From the NCBI GenBank assembly GCA_964437445.1, contig CAYTGR010000002.1:62001-126000 (forward strand): a stretch of DNA of 64,000 bases, in the 5' to 3' direction. The position numbers and the translations under genes are program-made. The notes beneath the pieces are model-generated. The model saw only the letters and a list, made by a program, of their open reading frames with translations, made no database searches and had not been told where the DNA came from. The stretch comes from CAYTGR01 sp964437445 (lineage in GTDB: Bacteria > Chloroflexota > Anaerolineae > B4-G1 > SLSP01). Shown here in pieces: positions 41,643 to 50,137 of the stretch (position 1 is its first letter; each line of letters starts with the position of its first letter).

Positions 41643-42932
41643 ATGATTACTCGTCGCCTTTGGATTGCTGTCGTTTTGTTGGGCTTTGCCGGGCAACTGG
41701 CCTGGGCGGTGGAAAACCAGTTCTTCAACACCTTCATCTATGACCAGATCACTCCCGACCCGCGCCCGATCTCCTGGATGGTCGCAGCGAGTGCCGTCAC
41801 GGCGACGCTGACCAGCATCTTGATGGGCGCGCTGAGTGACCGGACCCGCACCCGCTGGGGCCGGCGCAAACCCTTCATCCTGCTGGGCTATCTGGCCTGG
41901 GGCGTGTTGACGGCGCTCTACCCCACGGCGGCCTTTTTCCATCCCGTGGCGCTGGCCGTGGCGCTGGCGATCCTGTTTGATTGTGTGATGACCTTCTTCG
42001 GCTCCACTGCCAACGACGCCACGCTCAACGCCTATGTGACCGACATTACCACGCCGGCCAACCGGGGCCGGATGGTGAGCGTGCTGGAGATTATGACCTG
42101 GGTGGCCGTGCTCATTGTCTATGGCGGCTCCGGGCTGATCATTGAGGCGTGGGGTTACTACACCTTTTTCTATTTGATCGGCGGCCTGGTTTTTGTCGTC
42201 GGCCTGATCGGTGGGCTGCTGATCCGGGAGCCGGAGTCGCCACCGCGCCCCACCACCGGCTACTGGGTCGATATCGCTGCAACTCTGCGCCCGGCGACGT
42301 TGCGCGCGCACCGCGATCTGTTCCTGTTGTTGCTGGCGATGGGGTTGTGGGGGGTAGCGCAGCAGATCTTCTTCCCCTACCTGATGATTTATCTCAACCA
42401 CTTTATCGGTGTTACGGCGGCGCAGTCGTCGTTGTTGATCTTCCTGGCGATTTTCATCGGCGGCATTGTGCTCTCGTTCCCGCTGGGACTGGCGGTAGAT
42501 CGCTGGGGGCGGCGGCCGGTGGCGTTGGCGGCAGTGCTCGGTGAACTGGTGGGACTCGTGGCCTTCTCGCTGGCGCGCTCGTTCCCGCTGCTGGTCCTCA
42601 CAGGCGTGCTCTGGCTGGCCCCGTTGACCGCCTGGACGATTGCGACCGGTGCCTGGAGCAAAGATCTCTTCCCGGAGGCCCAGCGCGGTCAGTTTGCCGG
42701 TTACGTGATCCTCTTCACGGTCGCCTTCACCATGGTGCCGGGACCGCTGCTCGGCGGCTGGCTGGCGACCCGTTTTGGCATCCCGACGGTGCTGGAGGGC
42801 CGCGCCGGATTTATCCCAACGCCGGTCATCTTCCAGGCGGCCGCGGCGGTGACCTTGCTGGCGGCGCTGCCGCTCTTCTGGATCAAGACAAAAGAGACGA
42901 TGGACGACAGACCACTGACCACCACTGAGTAA
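41643..42932 (+). CDS. MFS sugar transporter (SLC45/GPH-like)
   Basis: 429 residues, 12 membrane helices. After helix 2 it has GALSDRTRTRWGRRKPFILLGYLAWG, the G-x-x-x-D-R-x-x-x-R-x-G-R-R-(K/R) loop typical of disaccharide carriers of the SLC45/GPH kind, and NDATLNAYVTDITTPANRGRM. The second half has the mirrored loop DRWGRRP. The next gene, 24 bases downstream, is a GH31 glycosidase, so it likely imports an alpha-linked oligosaccharide. ATG 41643 is chosen with GGAG six bases upstream. Its last ten residues (MDDRPLTTTE) are encoded by GACCACN heptads (42903-42923). Confidence 0.88.
   Translation: MITRRLWIAVVLLGFAGQLAWAVENQFFNTFIYDQITPDPRPISWMVAASAVTATLTSILMGALSDRTRTRWGRRKPFILLGYLAWGVLTALYPTAAFFHPVALAVALAILFDCVMTFFGSTANDATLNAYVTDITTPANRGRMVSVLEIMTWVAVLIVYGGSGLIIEAWGYYTFFYLIGGLVFVVGLIGGLLIREPESPPRPTTGYWVDIAATLRPATLRAHRDLFLLLLAMGLWGVAQQIFFPYLMIYLNHFIGVTAAQSSLLIFLAIFIGGIVLSFPLGLAVDRWGRRPVALAAVLGELVGLVAFSLARSFPLLVLTGVLWLAPLTAWTIATGAWSKDLFPEAQRGQFAGYVILFTVAFTMVPGPLLGGWLATRFGIPTVLEGRAGFIPTPVIFQAAAAVTLLAALPLFWIKTKETMDDRPLTTTE
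42903..42923. repeat. Three GACCACN heptads inside the MFS coding 3' end
   Basis: GACGACA, GACCACT and GACCACC run in 7-base phase at the 3' end of the MFS gene, encoding part of its last ten residues. Same unit family as arrays at 3437, 4905 and 5507. Confidence 0.7.
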
Positions 42933-42955
42933 AGCGACTATTTTCAGAGGGTGCT

Positions 42956-45205
42956 ATGCCCGCGTTAATCCGTTTCCTGTTGTCCAATGCCGTGCGGATC
43001 ACCCACGCGCCGCCCGGCACGCCGGAACGGCCCTGGCTGGAGCACGTCTTGTTGCCTGCGCCGGCAGTGCCGCCGGAGCAGGTCCGGCTGGCCGTGAGCG
43101 AAGCGGCCGGCTGTATCCGCGTTACCGCCCCGGATGGAACGGCGTTGCTGGAGGAGGCCCGGCCGGCCGAGGTGCGCGCCGGCGGGCGCGTCCGGCTGGC
43201 CTTCCACCTGCGGCCCGGCGAGGGCTTCTACGGCGGCGGCGAGTGGTTCAACGCTTTCCGCCGGGAGCGCGGCGTGGTGCATCTGCGCGCGCGGGAATCC
43301 CCGGCGCTCTTGCAACACCGGCAGACCTACTCCACGCTCCCCTTTTTCCTCAGCGACCGGGGATACGGGCTTTTCTTGCTCAACAGCCACGCGAGCACCT
43401 GGCGCTGGGCCCCGGAGCGCGGCGTGCTGGAAGTGGACGCGATTGGGCCGCCGGCCGATTACGTCGTTTTCTACGGCCCCGGCTTCAAGGAAATCGTGGC
43501 GGCCTATACGGCCTTGACCGGGCGGCCGCCACTCCTGCCCCGCTGGGCCTTCGGCCTCTGGGTGACCGGCTACCCGCAGGCCCCTCAGGATGAGGTGGTG
43601 ACGCATGTGGCCGAGCACCGGCGGCGGGCCATCCCGCTGGATGCGGTGATCCTGGACTATCATTGGGAAGAGCGCTTCCACAATTTCCGCTGGCGGCGTG
43701 AGATCGTCCCCGATCCCAACCGGCTGATCGCCGACCTGCGGGCGCAGGGCGTCCGCCTGGGTCTGATCCTGACGCCGTTCCAGAACAACCGGACCCGCTG
43801 GCTGCTCAAGGTGTTGCTCTACCTGTTCATCAAGGACATTCCACCGGGGTTGTTCACCGCCGACGAGCGGGTGCTGCCGGAGTATGAAGCGGCCCGTGCG
43901 CATGGTTACTTCGCCCACACGCGCGCCGTCTGGTGGTTCGGCGGCGGCGGAATGGTAGATTTCACCAACCCGGCGGCCGCCGCCTGGTGGAACGCGCAGC
44001 TCAAGCCGCTCTATGACCAGGGAGTCGCTTTTTTCAAGAACGACGACGGCGAATATCTGCCCGACGACGCGGTGAGCGCGCTGGGCATGGATGGGCGCGA
44101 ATACCACAATCTCTACGGCTTCTTTTACGGGCGGGCATTGTATGAGGGAATGGCCGCGTTAGATGACCGGCGGCCGCTTGTCTACGCCCGCTCGGTCTGG
44201 GCCGGCTCGCAGCGCTACCCGGCGCTTTTCCTCGGTGACCAGCAGCCGACTTTTGACCACAGCCGCAGCACGCTGCGCGCCGGGCTGAACCTGGGGCTGG
44301 CGGGCTTCGCCTATTGGACGGCCGACGTCTTCGGCCTGGACGGCAAAACAACACCGGAGACGCATATGCGCTACGCCCAATGGGCGCTGCTCGTGCCGGT
44401 GGCGCGTTATTTCATTCGCCCGCCGGCGGTGGATGCCACCCGCTTCCCCTGGTCGCATAACGCGGCGGTGGAGGCCAATTTCCGCGCCTGCGCGCAATTG
44501 CGCTATCGGTTGTTGCCGACCTACAGTGCCCTCGCCTGGCAGGCCCATCAGACCGGTTTACCGTTGCTGCGCCCCTTGTTGCTGGAGTTCCCGGACGATC
44601 CCCGTTTGCGGATGGTGGAGGATGAGATCATGCTCGGCCCGTCGTTGTTGCTCGCGCCGGTAGTGGAGCCGGGGGCGACGCAGCGGCGTATCGTCCTGCC
44701 TGCCGGCCGGTGGCATGATTTCTGGACTGACCGGAGTTGGGAGGGCGGTGGAACGATTGAGTACGACGCGCCGCTGGAGCGGCTGCCGTTGCTCGTGCGC
44801 GGCGGTTCGCTCCTGCTGTTGGGCCCGCCGTTAGAGTGCATCCCTGACGGTCACCGCTTTGATCGGCTGGAACTCCATGCCTGGCCGCCCTATCCGGCCA
44901 CGACGTTGCTCTACGACGATGACGGGCAGACGCGCGCCTACGAACGCGGCGCTTGCTCCGTCACCCGGATGGTGGCCGAGGCGAGCCTGGATGGCATCGT
45001 GGTGTGCATCAGCGCCGCCGAGGGCAGCTTCCCGGAGCAGGTCGCCGTGCGAGAGATCACCGTTATCTTGCATCGTGTGGCGCTTCCCGCCGGCGTCACT
45101 GTCAATGGGCGGCCGGTGGCGGGGTGGGAGCATTCCGGTGACGAGACCCGCATCGTGGTAGCGTGCCCGGTGGATCAGGAGACCGTCGTCGCTGTGCAGG
45201 GCTGA
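42956..45205 (+). CDS. GH31 family alpha-glycosidase
   Basis: 749 residues. The N-terminal beta-sandwich (about 1-190) precedes the barrel with FGLWVTGYPQAPQDEV...AIPLDAVILDYHWEERFHNFRW. The likely nucleophile is Asp363 in FKNDDGEYLP (K-x-D-x-G-E pattern) and the acid/base Asp428 in LGDQQPTFDH, followed by GLAGFAYWTADVFGLDG. The C-terminal beta domains end with DDGQTRAYERG. GH31 enzymes include alpha-glucosidases and alpha-xylosidases; the substrate is not decided by the sequence. No signal peptide. It is co-transcribed with the MFS carrier. Confidence 0.92.
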   Translation: MPALIRFLLSNAVRITHAPPGTPERPWLEHVLLPAPAVPPEQVRLAVSEAAGCIRVTAPDGTALLEEARPAEVRAGGRVRLAFHLRPGEGFYGGGEWFNAFRRERGVVHLRARESPALLQHRQTYSTLPFFLSDRGYGLFLLNSHASTWRWAPERGVLEVDAIGPPADYVVFYGPGFKEIVAAYTALTGRPPLLPRWAFGLWVTGYPQAPQDEVVTHVAEHRRRAIPLDAVILDYHWEERFHNFRWRREIVPDPNRLIADLRAQGVRLGLILTPFQNNRTRWLLKVLLYLFIKDIPPGLFTADERVLPEYEAARAHGYFAHTRAVWWFGGGGMVDFTNPAAAAWWNAQLKPLYDQGVAFFKNDDGEYLPDDAVSALGMDGREYHNLYGFFYGRALYEGMAALDDRRPLVYARSVWAGSQRYPALFLGDQQPTFDHSRSTLRAGLNLGLAGFAYWTADVFGLDGKTTPETHMRYAQWALLVPVARYFIRPPAVDATRFPWSHNAAVEANFRACAQLRYRLLPTYSALAWQAHQTGLPLLRPLLLEFPDDPRLRMVEDEIMLGPSLLLAPVVEPGATQRRIVLPAGRWHDFWTDRSWEGGGTIEYDAPLERLPLLVRGGSLLLLGPPLECIPDGHRFDRLELHAWPPYPATTLLYDDDGQTRAYERGACSVTRMVAEASLDGIVVCISAAEGSFPEQVAVREITVILHRVALPAGVTVNGRPVAGWEHSGDETRIVVACPVDQETVVAVQG

Positions 45206-45250
45206 ATTGAACTATGGTACAATCAACCTCAGCCGTGATCGTGGTATCGG

Positions 45251-45311
45251 CGATAAGTGTTATTCACGATTTTAACCCTGGCCCATCATCGGTTATAATA
45301 TACACTTATCG
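45251..45311. promoter_or_regulatory. Promoter flanked by inverted operator sites before the FabF-like gene
   Basis: A perfect 10-bp inverted repeat, CGATAAGTGT at 45251-45260 and ACACTTATCG at 45302-45311, flanks a -35-like TTTAAC (45271-45276) and -10 TATAAT (45294-45299) spaced by 17 bases. A further half-motif ATCGTG/CACGAT pair occurs at 45238-45243 and 45265-45270, and ATCGTG again at 45308-45313. The layout suits a repressor that bridges the promoter. Confidence 0.6.
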
Positions 45312-45348
45312 TGACTGACACGGGTTATTACTTTTAGAGGAGGGAAGG

Positions 45349-46599
45349 ATGAGCGAACGACCACGGGTGGTCATCACCGGCGTAGGGGCGCTGACCCCGT
45401 TGGGTTTGACCGTCCGCGAGACCTGGGATAACTTGCTCGCGGGGAAATCGGGCGTTGGTCCCATCACGTTTTTTGATGCCTCTCAATTGCCCACACGGAT
45501 TGCTGGTGAAGTCAAAGGTTTTGATCCCGGCCAATACATGTCACCGAAAGAGGCGCGACGGATGGCCCGCTGTTCGCAACTGGCGGTGGCTTGCATTCAA
45601 GAGACGCTGAGCGACGCCGGACTGCCCACCCCAGTTCCTGACGGCGAGCGGACCGGCACGGCGATCGGGGTCGGAATGGGGGGGCTGGATTTTGCGCTGG
45701 CCCAGTCGCGCACTTTCTGGGCGAAGGGATTGCGGGCGACCAGTCCTTTTGCGCTGGTGGCCTCGCTGCCCAATATGCCTTCGTATCATGTCAGCCTGCA
45801 TGCTAAGGCGATGGGGCCGATCACGACGCCGGTGGCAGCCTGCGCGGCGGGCGTTCAGGCCATCGGTGAGGCCACCGAGATGATCCGCATGGGCCGTGCC
45901 GATCGGATGCTGGCCGGTGGTGTGGAGGGGCTGGTAGACGAAGTGCCCATTGCCGCTTTCAGTGTGATGGGGGCGCTTTCTACGCGCAACGACGAGCCGC
46001 AACGGGCCAGCCGGCCGTTTGACAGGGACCGGGATGGTTTTGTTTATGCCGAGGGGGCCGGCATCGTCGTGGTGGAGCGGCTGGACCTGGCGCTGGCGCG
46101 CGGCGCGCGCATCTATGCTGAGGTGCTCGGCTACGCCTCCTCGTCGGATGCGTACCACATCGCGCAGCCGGACCCCGAAGGCAAAGGGGCGCAACGGGCG
46201 ATGCGCTGGGCGCTGGCGGATGCCGGGGTCGCGCTGGAGGAGGTGGATTACATCAACACCCACGGGACCGGCACGCCGCTTAACGATCCCATTGAGACTT
46301 TCGCCATCAAGCAGGTTTTTGGCGCGCACGCTTACCGCCTGGCGATCAATTCTACCAAATCCATGATCGGCCATGCGATGGGGGGCGCTTCGGCCATTGA
46401 GACGATTGTGATGGCGCTGTCTCTGCTGGAAGGGGTGCTTCATCCCACGGCTAATCTGGAGCATCCCGATCCGGCTTGCGACCTGGATTACATCCCCGGA
46501 GCAGCACGCAAGGCCGATGTGCGGGTGGCGCTCAAAAATGCTTTTGGCTTTGGCGGTCAGAACGCTTGCCTGGTATTGCGACGATGGGAGGGGCGGTAA
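45349..46599 (+). CDS. fabF: Beta-ketoacyl-ACP synthase (FabF/KAS II)
   Basis: 416 residues, full length. The active-site triad is Cys165 (PVAACAAGVQ), His305 (NTHGTGTPLND) and His342 (KSMIGHAMGGASAIE) with Lys337. N-terminal RVVITGVGALTPLGLTVRETW is typical. It condenses malonyl-ACP with acyl-ACP in fatty-acid elongation. No acyl-carrier or other fab gene is adjacent, so a role outside bulk fatty-acid synthesis is possible. The ATG has AGAGGAGGGA upstream and a dedicated promoter with operator-like repeats. Confidence 0.9.
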   Translation: MSERPRVVITGVGALTPLGLTVRETWDNLLAGKSGVGPITFFDASQLPTRIAGEVKGFDPGQYMSPKEARRMARCSQLAVACIQETLSDAGLPTPVPDGERTGTAIGVGMGGLDFALAQSRTFWAKGLRATSPFALVASLPNMPSYHVSLHAKAMGPITTPVAACAAGVQAIGEATEMIRMGRADRMLAGGVEGLVDEVPIAAFSVMGALSTRNDEPQRASRPFDRDRDGFVYAEGAGIVVVERLDLALARGARIYAEVLGYASSSDAYHIAQPDPEGKGAQRAMRWALADAGVALEEVDYINTHGTGTPLNDPIETFAIKQVFGAHAYRLAINSTKSMIGHAMGGASAIETIVMALSLLEGVLHPTANLEHPDPACDLDYIPGAARKADVRVALKNAFGFGGQNACLVLRRWEGR

Positions 46600-46603
46600 T
46601 CCA

Positions 46604-47308
46604 ATGCGTATCTATGTTCATGATTCCTATATCAAGACCCGTTACCGGGTCGGGCAAATTGCCATGTTTGGGGGCATGGGCTTGCTGTTGGCCGGGGCCG
46701 TCGTGGCGCTGGTGCGCCCGACCTGGTGGGTGCCCGTGATGGTGGCGCTGGTGGGGGGATATATCCTCTCCAGCGTGGGGAGCTACTATGGCGACCGTTT
46801 TGCCGGCGACCTGGCTCACTACAAAAAGGTGCCGGAGGCGCTCAAGGGGCTGGATGATCGCTTTGTGCTGTTAGAGTATCTATCACCGACGCCTTTTCTT
46901 TTGTTGGATCCGGGCGGTGCTACCGCAATCCTGGTCAAAACTCAGGGGGGGGCCATTACTTTTGTCAACGGCAAGTGGCAGCACAAGCAATCCATGGGTT
47001 GGTTCCGCCGGTTGGGTGGTCAGGAGACCATTGGTCAACCGGAACGTGAGGCTGAGGCCGAGGCGGAACGGGTGCGGCAGGCGTTCCAGGCCAGGTTGCC
47101 CGATAAGGAAGTGCCGGTGCGCTCAATCATCCTGTTTGTTAACCCCAGAGTGGAGTTGGAGGCCAAGGATTCCCCTGTGCCGGCCTTGATCCCCGAAAAG
47201 GTGAAGGAGTGGCTGCGGGGACCAGGCCGGCGGCCGGCCATGCCGATTGAGACCCGGCGCGCCCTGCTGGACCTCTTGGGCGTGGGGGAAGAAGAGACGG
47301 AAGACTGA
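46604..47308 (+). CDS. Membrane protein with NERD-like nuclease-related domain
   Basis: 234 residues starting four bases after the fabF stop. Two membrane helices (about 18-37 and 42-60) are followed by a cytoplasmic domain (about 70-190) with RFVLLEYLSPTPFLLLDPGGATAILVKTQGGAITFVNGKW, resembling NERD/restriction-like folds but without clear catalytic residues. The C-terminal part is polar. Function unknown. It is co-transcribed with fabF. Confidence 0.65.
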   Translation: MRIYVHDSYIKTRYRVGQIAMFGGMGLLLAGAVVALVRPTWWVPVMVALVGGYILSSVGSYYGDRFAGDLAHYKKVPEALKGLDDRFVLLEYLSPTPFLLLDPGGATAILVKTQGGAITFVNGKWQHKQSMGWFRRLGGQETIGQPEREAEAEAERVRQAFQARLPDKEVPVRSIILFVNPRVELEAKDSPVPALIPEKVKEWLRGPGRRPAMPIETRRALLDLLGVGEEETED

Positions 47309-47317
47309 ACGGTCACA

Positions 47318-47350
47318 AAAGTGGCCGGTACGAAAAGTACCGGCCACTTT
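47318..47350. terminator. Bidirectional intrinsic terminator
   Basis: Perfect 14-bp arms AAAGTGGCCGGTAC and GTACCGGCCACTTT around a GAAAA loop lie between the convergent NERD-like and SPFH genes, giving a GC stem with A/T ends on both strands. Confidence 0.8.
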
Positions 47351-47370
47351 CATTTCACTCACAGCTTCAT

Positions 47371-48447
47371 TTATGGCCGCATAGCCTTCAGGCGGGCTTC
47401 CCACTTGGCGTAGAGCCGGTTGTAGGTTTCCTCGCTGATTTTCCCCTGGGCCAGTTGCGTGTCCAGATTGTCCAGCAGAGCCTCAATTTCCGCCGGCGTG
47501 GTGGGGTTGGCCGGCGCGGCCGCGGCTGCACCGGCCGCGGCACCAGCGGCCGCCGGAGCGGCGCCGGGCGCAGCGGGCGCAGCCGGTTGACCGGGCCGTT
47601 GTACTGCCTGGCCGACCATCTGTGCCATCGCTACCCCCAGGCCCAGACCGGCGCCCAGCTCAGCGCCGGTGGCAGCGGCGCCCCCGCTGGGATTGGCGGC
47701 GGCATCGCGCAGCGCCTGGGCGGCCTGGTATTGCATGTAAGCGTTCATGTCGCCGATGGCGCCCATAGAAGCGCGGGCGTCAATGGCTTTCGCGGTCTCC
47801 TCGGTTGGCGCCAGGGCTTCAATGTAAAACGAGGTCAGTGTAACACCGCGAGCGGCAAATTCTTCCGCTGCTTTGGCCCGTACCCCGGCGGTGATCTCTT
47901 CAGCAAACGCGGCCATCTGGATGACCGACTTGCCGATCTCGCCGAAGATGTCCATCAGCTTCGTCATGATGATGCTGCGGAAGAAGCCTTCAATATCACG
48001 CGTGGCATACAGGCCCTGGGTGCCGACGATCTTGGCGACAAAGAGCTGCGGGTCGTGCACGGTGATCGCGTAAGTGCCGTGGCCGGTCAGCCTGGCCATG
48101 CCCAGGATGGGGTCCTGGATGGTGATGGGCTGAGCGGTGCCCCATTTCATGTCGGTTAGCTCGCGCAGGGTCACAAAATAGATCTCGGCCTTGAACGGGG
48201 TCTGGCCGGAAAAAGCTTTGCCGATCAGGTCAACCAGCAGGGGGACGTTGGCCGTCGTGAGCGTGTGGCGTCCCGGCCCGAACACGTCCAGCGCCTTGCC
48301 GTCGCGGAAGAAGACCGCGGCCTGGCTCTCACGGACAATCAGCTGCGTGCCGATGCGAAAGTCGCCGGATCCCTGTTCCGGGACGCGATGCACGATTTCA
48401 TTACGTCCCTCATCTACGTATTCCGCTATATCAAGAATGCGTGCCAT
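47371..48447 (-). CDS. SPFH/band 7 domain protein with SHOCT-like C-terminus
   Basis: 358 residues. The SPFH domain spans about 25-215 (QLIVRESQAAVFFRDGKALDVFGPGRHTL; FRSIIMTKLMDIFGEIGKS; GVTLTSFYIEALAPTEE). An Ala/Gly/Pro-rich linker (about 255-315) follows, then a short C-terminal SHOCT-like module (PAEIEALLDNLDTQLAQGKISEETYNRLYAKWEARL). Related YdjI-type proteins form membrane- or virion-core-like oligomers; the function is not established. It starts 57 bases downstream of its coiled-coil partner gene. Confidence 0.85.
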   Translation of the reverse strand: MARILDIAEYVDEGRNEIVHRVPEQGSGDFRIGTQLIVRESQAAVFFRDGKALDVFGPGRHTLTTANVPLLVDLIGKAFSGQTPFKAEIYFVTLRELTDMKWGTAQPITIQDPILGMARLTGHGTYAITVHDPQLFVAKIVGTQGLYATRDIEGFFRSIIMTKLMDIFGEIGKSVIQMAAFAEEITAGVRAKAAEEFAARGVTLTSFYIEALAPTEETAKAIDARASMGAIGDMNAYMQYQAAQALRDAAANPSGGAAATGAELGAGLGLGVAMAQMVGQAVQRPGQPAAPAAPGAAPAAAGAAAGAAAAAPANPTTPAEIEALLDNLDTQLAQGKISEETYNRLYAKWEARLKAMRP

Positions 48448-48504
48448 GGTGCTCTCCTCTGTTTAATGAAAAGTTCTTTCTTAATGGGATGCTCGCCCTC
48501 AGGT

Positions 48505-49044
48505 CTATTCCCCGGCCGGCACCTGGCCGGCGGCGCCGCTGAGCAATTCCCGCCGCTGATCAAAAGTGGTATTGGCCTCACGGCAGAGGTCGCGTACCAG
48601 CAGGATCAGAGAACGGGCATCTTCGCCGGTTATGCCCTCGCGGGCGTGGCTGATGGCGGCTTCAATGCGGCTCGCGTAATCCAGCAGCGCAGCGTCAAAC
48701 TGGTAGACCGCATCCAGTTCTTCTTCTTTCACCCGGACGGCGTCAAAGAAGCCGCCGTAGCCATAGGCGGCAGTGCGCACCCGGTCGATAAAAGTCTGCA
48801 ATTGGGTGGCCGCGCTGCCGGTCTCGTCCAGCAGATCAAACCGGCCCGCAGCTATCAGGTCTTGCTGCAGGCCGTCCAGATGTGTTTTGACCGTGCGCAT
48901 CCGGTTGGCGATGGTATCGCGCAGCAGTTTATCAGCTTCACGGCGTAGTTCTTTTTGCTTGTAGCCGTTGTATCCCGGCACGACCTCAGCAATACCACGT
49001 TCCAGGCCGTACATATTCCCCTTGATCCGGTCCAGCAAACTCAT
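48505..49044 (-). CDS. Helical protein of unknown function, SPFH partner
   Basis: 179 residues, rich in Ala, Glu, Arg and Leu, predicted all-helical. It opens MSLLDRIKGNMYGLERGIAEVVPGYNGYKQKELRREADKLLRD and has a conserved-looking YGYGGFFDAVRVKEEELDAVYQFD. No membrane helix or known domain is seen. The start follows GAGGAGGA. It precedes the SPFH gene in one transcription unit, so the two products probably work together. Confidence 0.7.
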   Translation of the reverse strand: MSLLDRIKGNMYGLERGIAEVVPGYNGYKQKELRREADKLLRDTIANRMRTVKTHLDGLQQDLIAAGRFDLLDETGSAATQLQTFIDRVRTAAYGYGGFFDAVRVKEEELDAVYQFDAALLDYASRIEAAISHAREGITGEDARSLILLVRDLCREANTTFDQRRELLSGAAGQVPAGE

Positions 49045-49352
49045 GGGTTCCTCCTCGTTTGAATTGATCCAATGACTTTCAACGTCAGCTCGTGCTCCCC
49101 TCAACAAATGTATTGTAGCATAAAAAAGAGCACAAGGGAAGTCACAGCCGACGATGGGCGTGAGACTTACACCACGAATGCCCCCCGGTGGTCATGTGAC
49201 AGGCCGCTGCCATGGATGCCTGTGGAGGGCAGATCATTTGTGCAAGTCCTGTGCTATAATAGGTTACGTAGTGCTACGCTAAAAGTTGCTAGGGGCTGAA
49301 AAGACGGGGCGCAAGGGACGCTTATTTTGACATCAACCAAAAGGGAGAAATC
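49045..49352. other. 308-base divergent region with two promoters and a leader
   Basis: On the minus strand TGCTACAAT (-10 box TACAAT at 49117-49112) reads toward the helical-protein gene. On the plus strand TGCTATAAT (49252-49260) reads toward the ECF gene and is followed by a leader of about 90 bases (49261-49352). The leader begins with a small hairpin CGTAG/CTACG, has GGTT and AACC ends that could close it, and carries two short GACG repeats. I cannot match it to a riboswitch class. Confidence 0.45.
49252..49260 (+). promoter_or_regulatory. Extended -10 promoter for the ECF S-component gene
   Basis: TGCTATAAT has a perfect TATAAT (49255-49260) with a TG extension. No good -35 is visible. 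Transcription would start near 49267, leaving a leader of about 85 bases. Confidence 0.6.
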
Positions 49353-49910
49353 ATGTCACAGGATCGTACGCGTAAAACCGTGATTGCTGGGGTTTTGGGG
49401 GCCATTGCGGCGCTGTTGGGTTGGACGCACTGGGGCTTTATCCCCTGGATCGGCGGGGCGGCGTTGACCATCATGCATGTCCCGGTCATCATTGGGGCCG
49501 TGCTGGAAGGGCCGGCGGTCGGAGTGGCGATCGGCGTCATTTTTGGGTTGTTCAGTATGTTGCAGGCGGCGATTGCGCCAACGGGACCCTCCGACGTGCT
49601 CTTTACCAACCCTCTGGTGGCGCTGGTACCGCGGCTATTCATTGGACCGGTGGCCTGGTTGTGCTGGCGGGCGTTAGAGCGCTGGCCGGCGGCCGGGTTG
49701 ATCACCGCCGGGATTGCAGGGAGTTTGACCAACACGGTGCTGGTGCTGGGGGCGATTGGTCTGTTGGGGGCAGCCCCCTGGGCGGCTTTGCTCCCGTTAG
49801 TGGTCACCAATGGTTTGCCTGAAGCGGTCGCTTCGGCCGTGATCACGCTGGCGGTGGTGGCAGCCTGGCGGCGGATTGAGGTGGGACGGCGTAAAGGCGC
49901 TAATCTGTAA
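49353..49910 (+). CDS. ECF transporter S component (vitamin-type), orphan
   Basis: 185 residues, about six membrane helices, with GVLGAIAALLGWTHWGFIPW near the N-terminus, IMHVPVIIGAVLEGPAVGVAIGVIFGLFSMLQA, and PLVALVPRLFIGPVAWLCWRAL, the pattern of ECF S-components (PanT/QueT-like). Such proteins bind a vitamin and pair with EcfT and EcfA ATPases; none of these is encoded nearby, so it must share a module made elsewhere. The start follows AAGGGAG. A strong terminator lies downstream. Substrate unknown. Confidence 0.85.
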   Translation: MSQDRTRKTVIAGVLGAIAALLGWTHWGFIPWIGGAALTIMHVPVIIGAVLEGPAVGVAIGVIFGLFSMLQAAIAPTGPSDVLFTNPLVALVPRLFIGPVAWLCWRALERWPAAGLITAGIAGSLTNTVLVLGAIGLLGAAPWAALLPLVVTNGLPEAVASAVITLAVVAAWRRIEVGRRKGANL

Positions 49911-49960
49911 GGCAGTCTCGCCGCGACCGGCATGGCTGAAGCGGCTGTGCTGGTATGTCA

Positions 49961-50003
49961 CTGGGGGGGCCAACCGGGCAACGGTTGGCCCCCCCCAGTT
50001 TTT
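49961..50003 (+). terminator. Strong intrinsic terminator after the ECF S-component gene
   Basis: Fifteen paired bases with one bulged C form a G/C-rich stem (CTGGGGGGGCCAACC against GGTTGGCC and eight C in all) with a 7-base loop, followed directly by TTTTT and CGTTT. Confidence 0.88.
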
Positions 50004-50037
50004 CGTTTCGCGCGGAAAAGCGAACTTTTGGGTTTTA

Positions 50038-50067
50038 TTGACTTTTCGTTCACCTTTATGATACGAT
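50038..50067 (+). promoter_or_regulatory. Possible promoter for the polysaccharide locus
   Basis: TTGACT (50038-50043) and TACGAT (50062-50067) are 18 bases apart. It would give a long leader of about 210 bases that includes repeat copy A. Confidence 0.4.
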
Positions 50068-50137
50068 TCTTTGGTATAGTGTTTACAGCCTTAATTAAGA
50101 AATTTAAGAATTCCATTAAGAAACAGCGCAAACCACA

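Noticed and set aside
41412..42401. N-terminal extension of the minus-strand lipoprotein frame
   Set aside because: It lies antisense to the MFS gene and runs through a repeat array; the lipobox start at 41411 explains the real protein.
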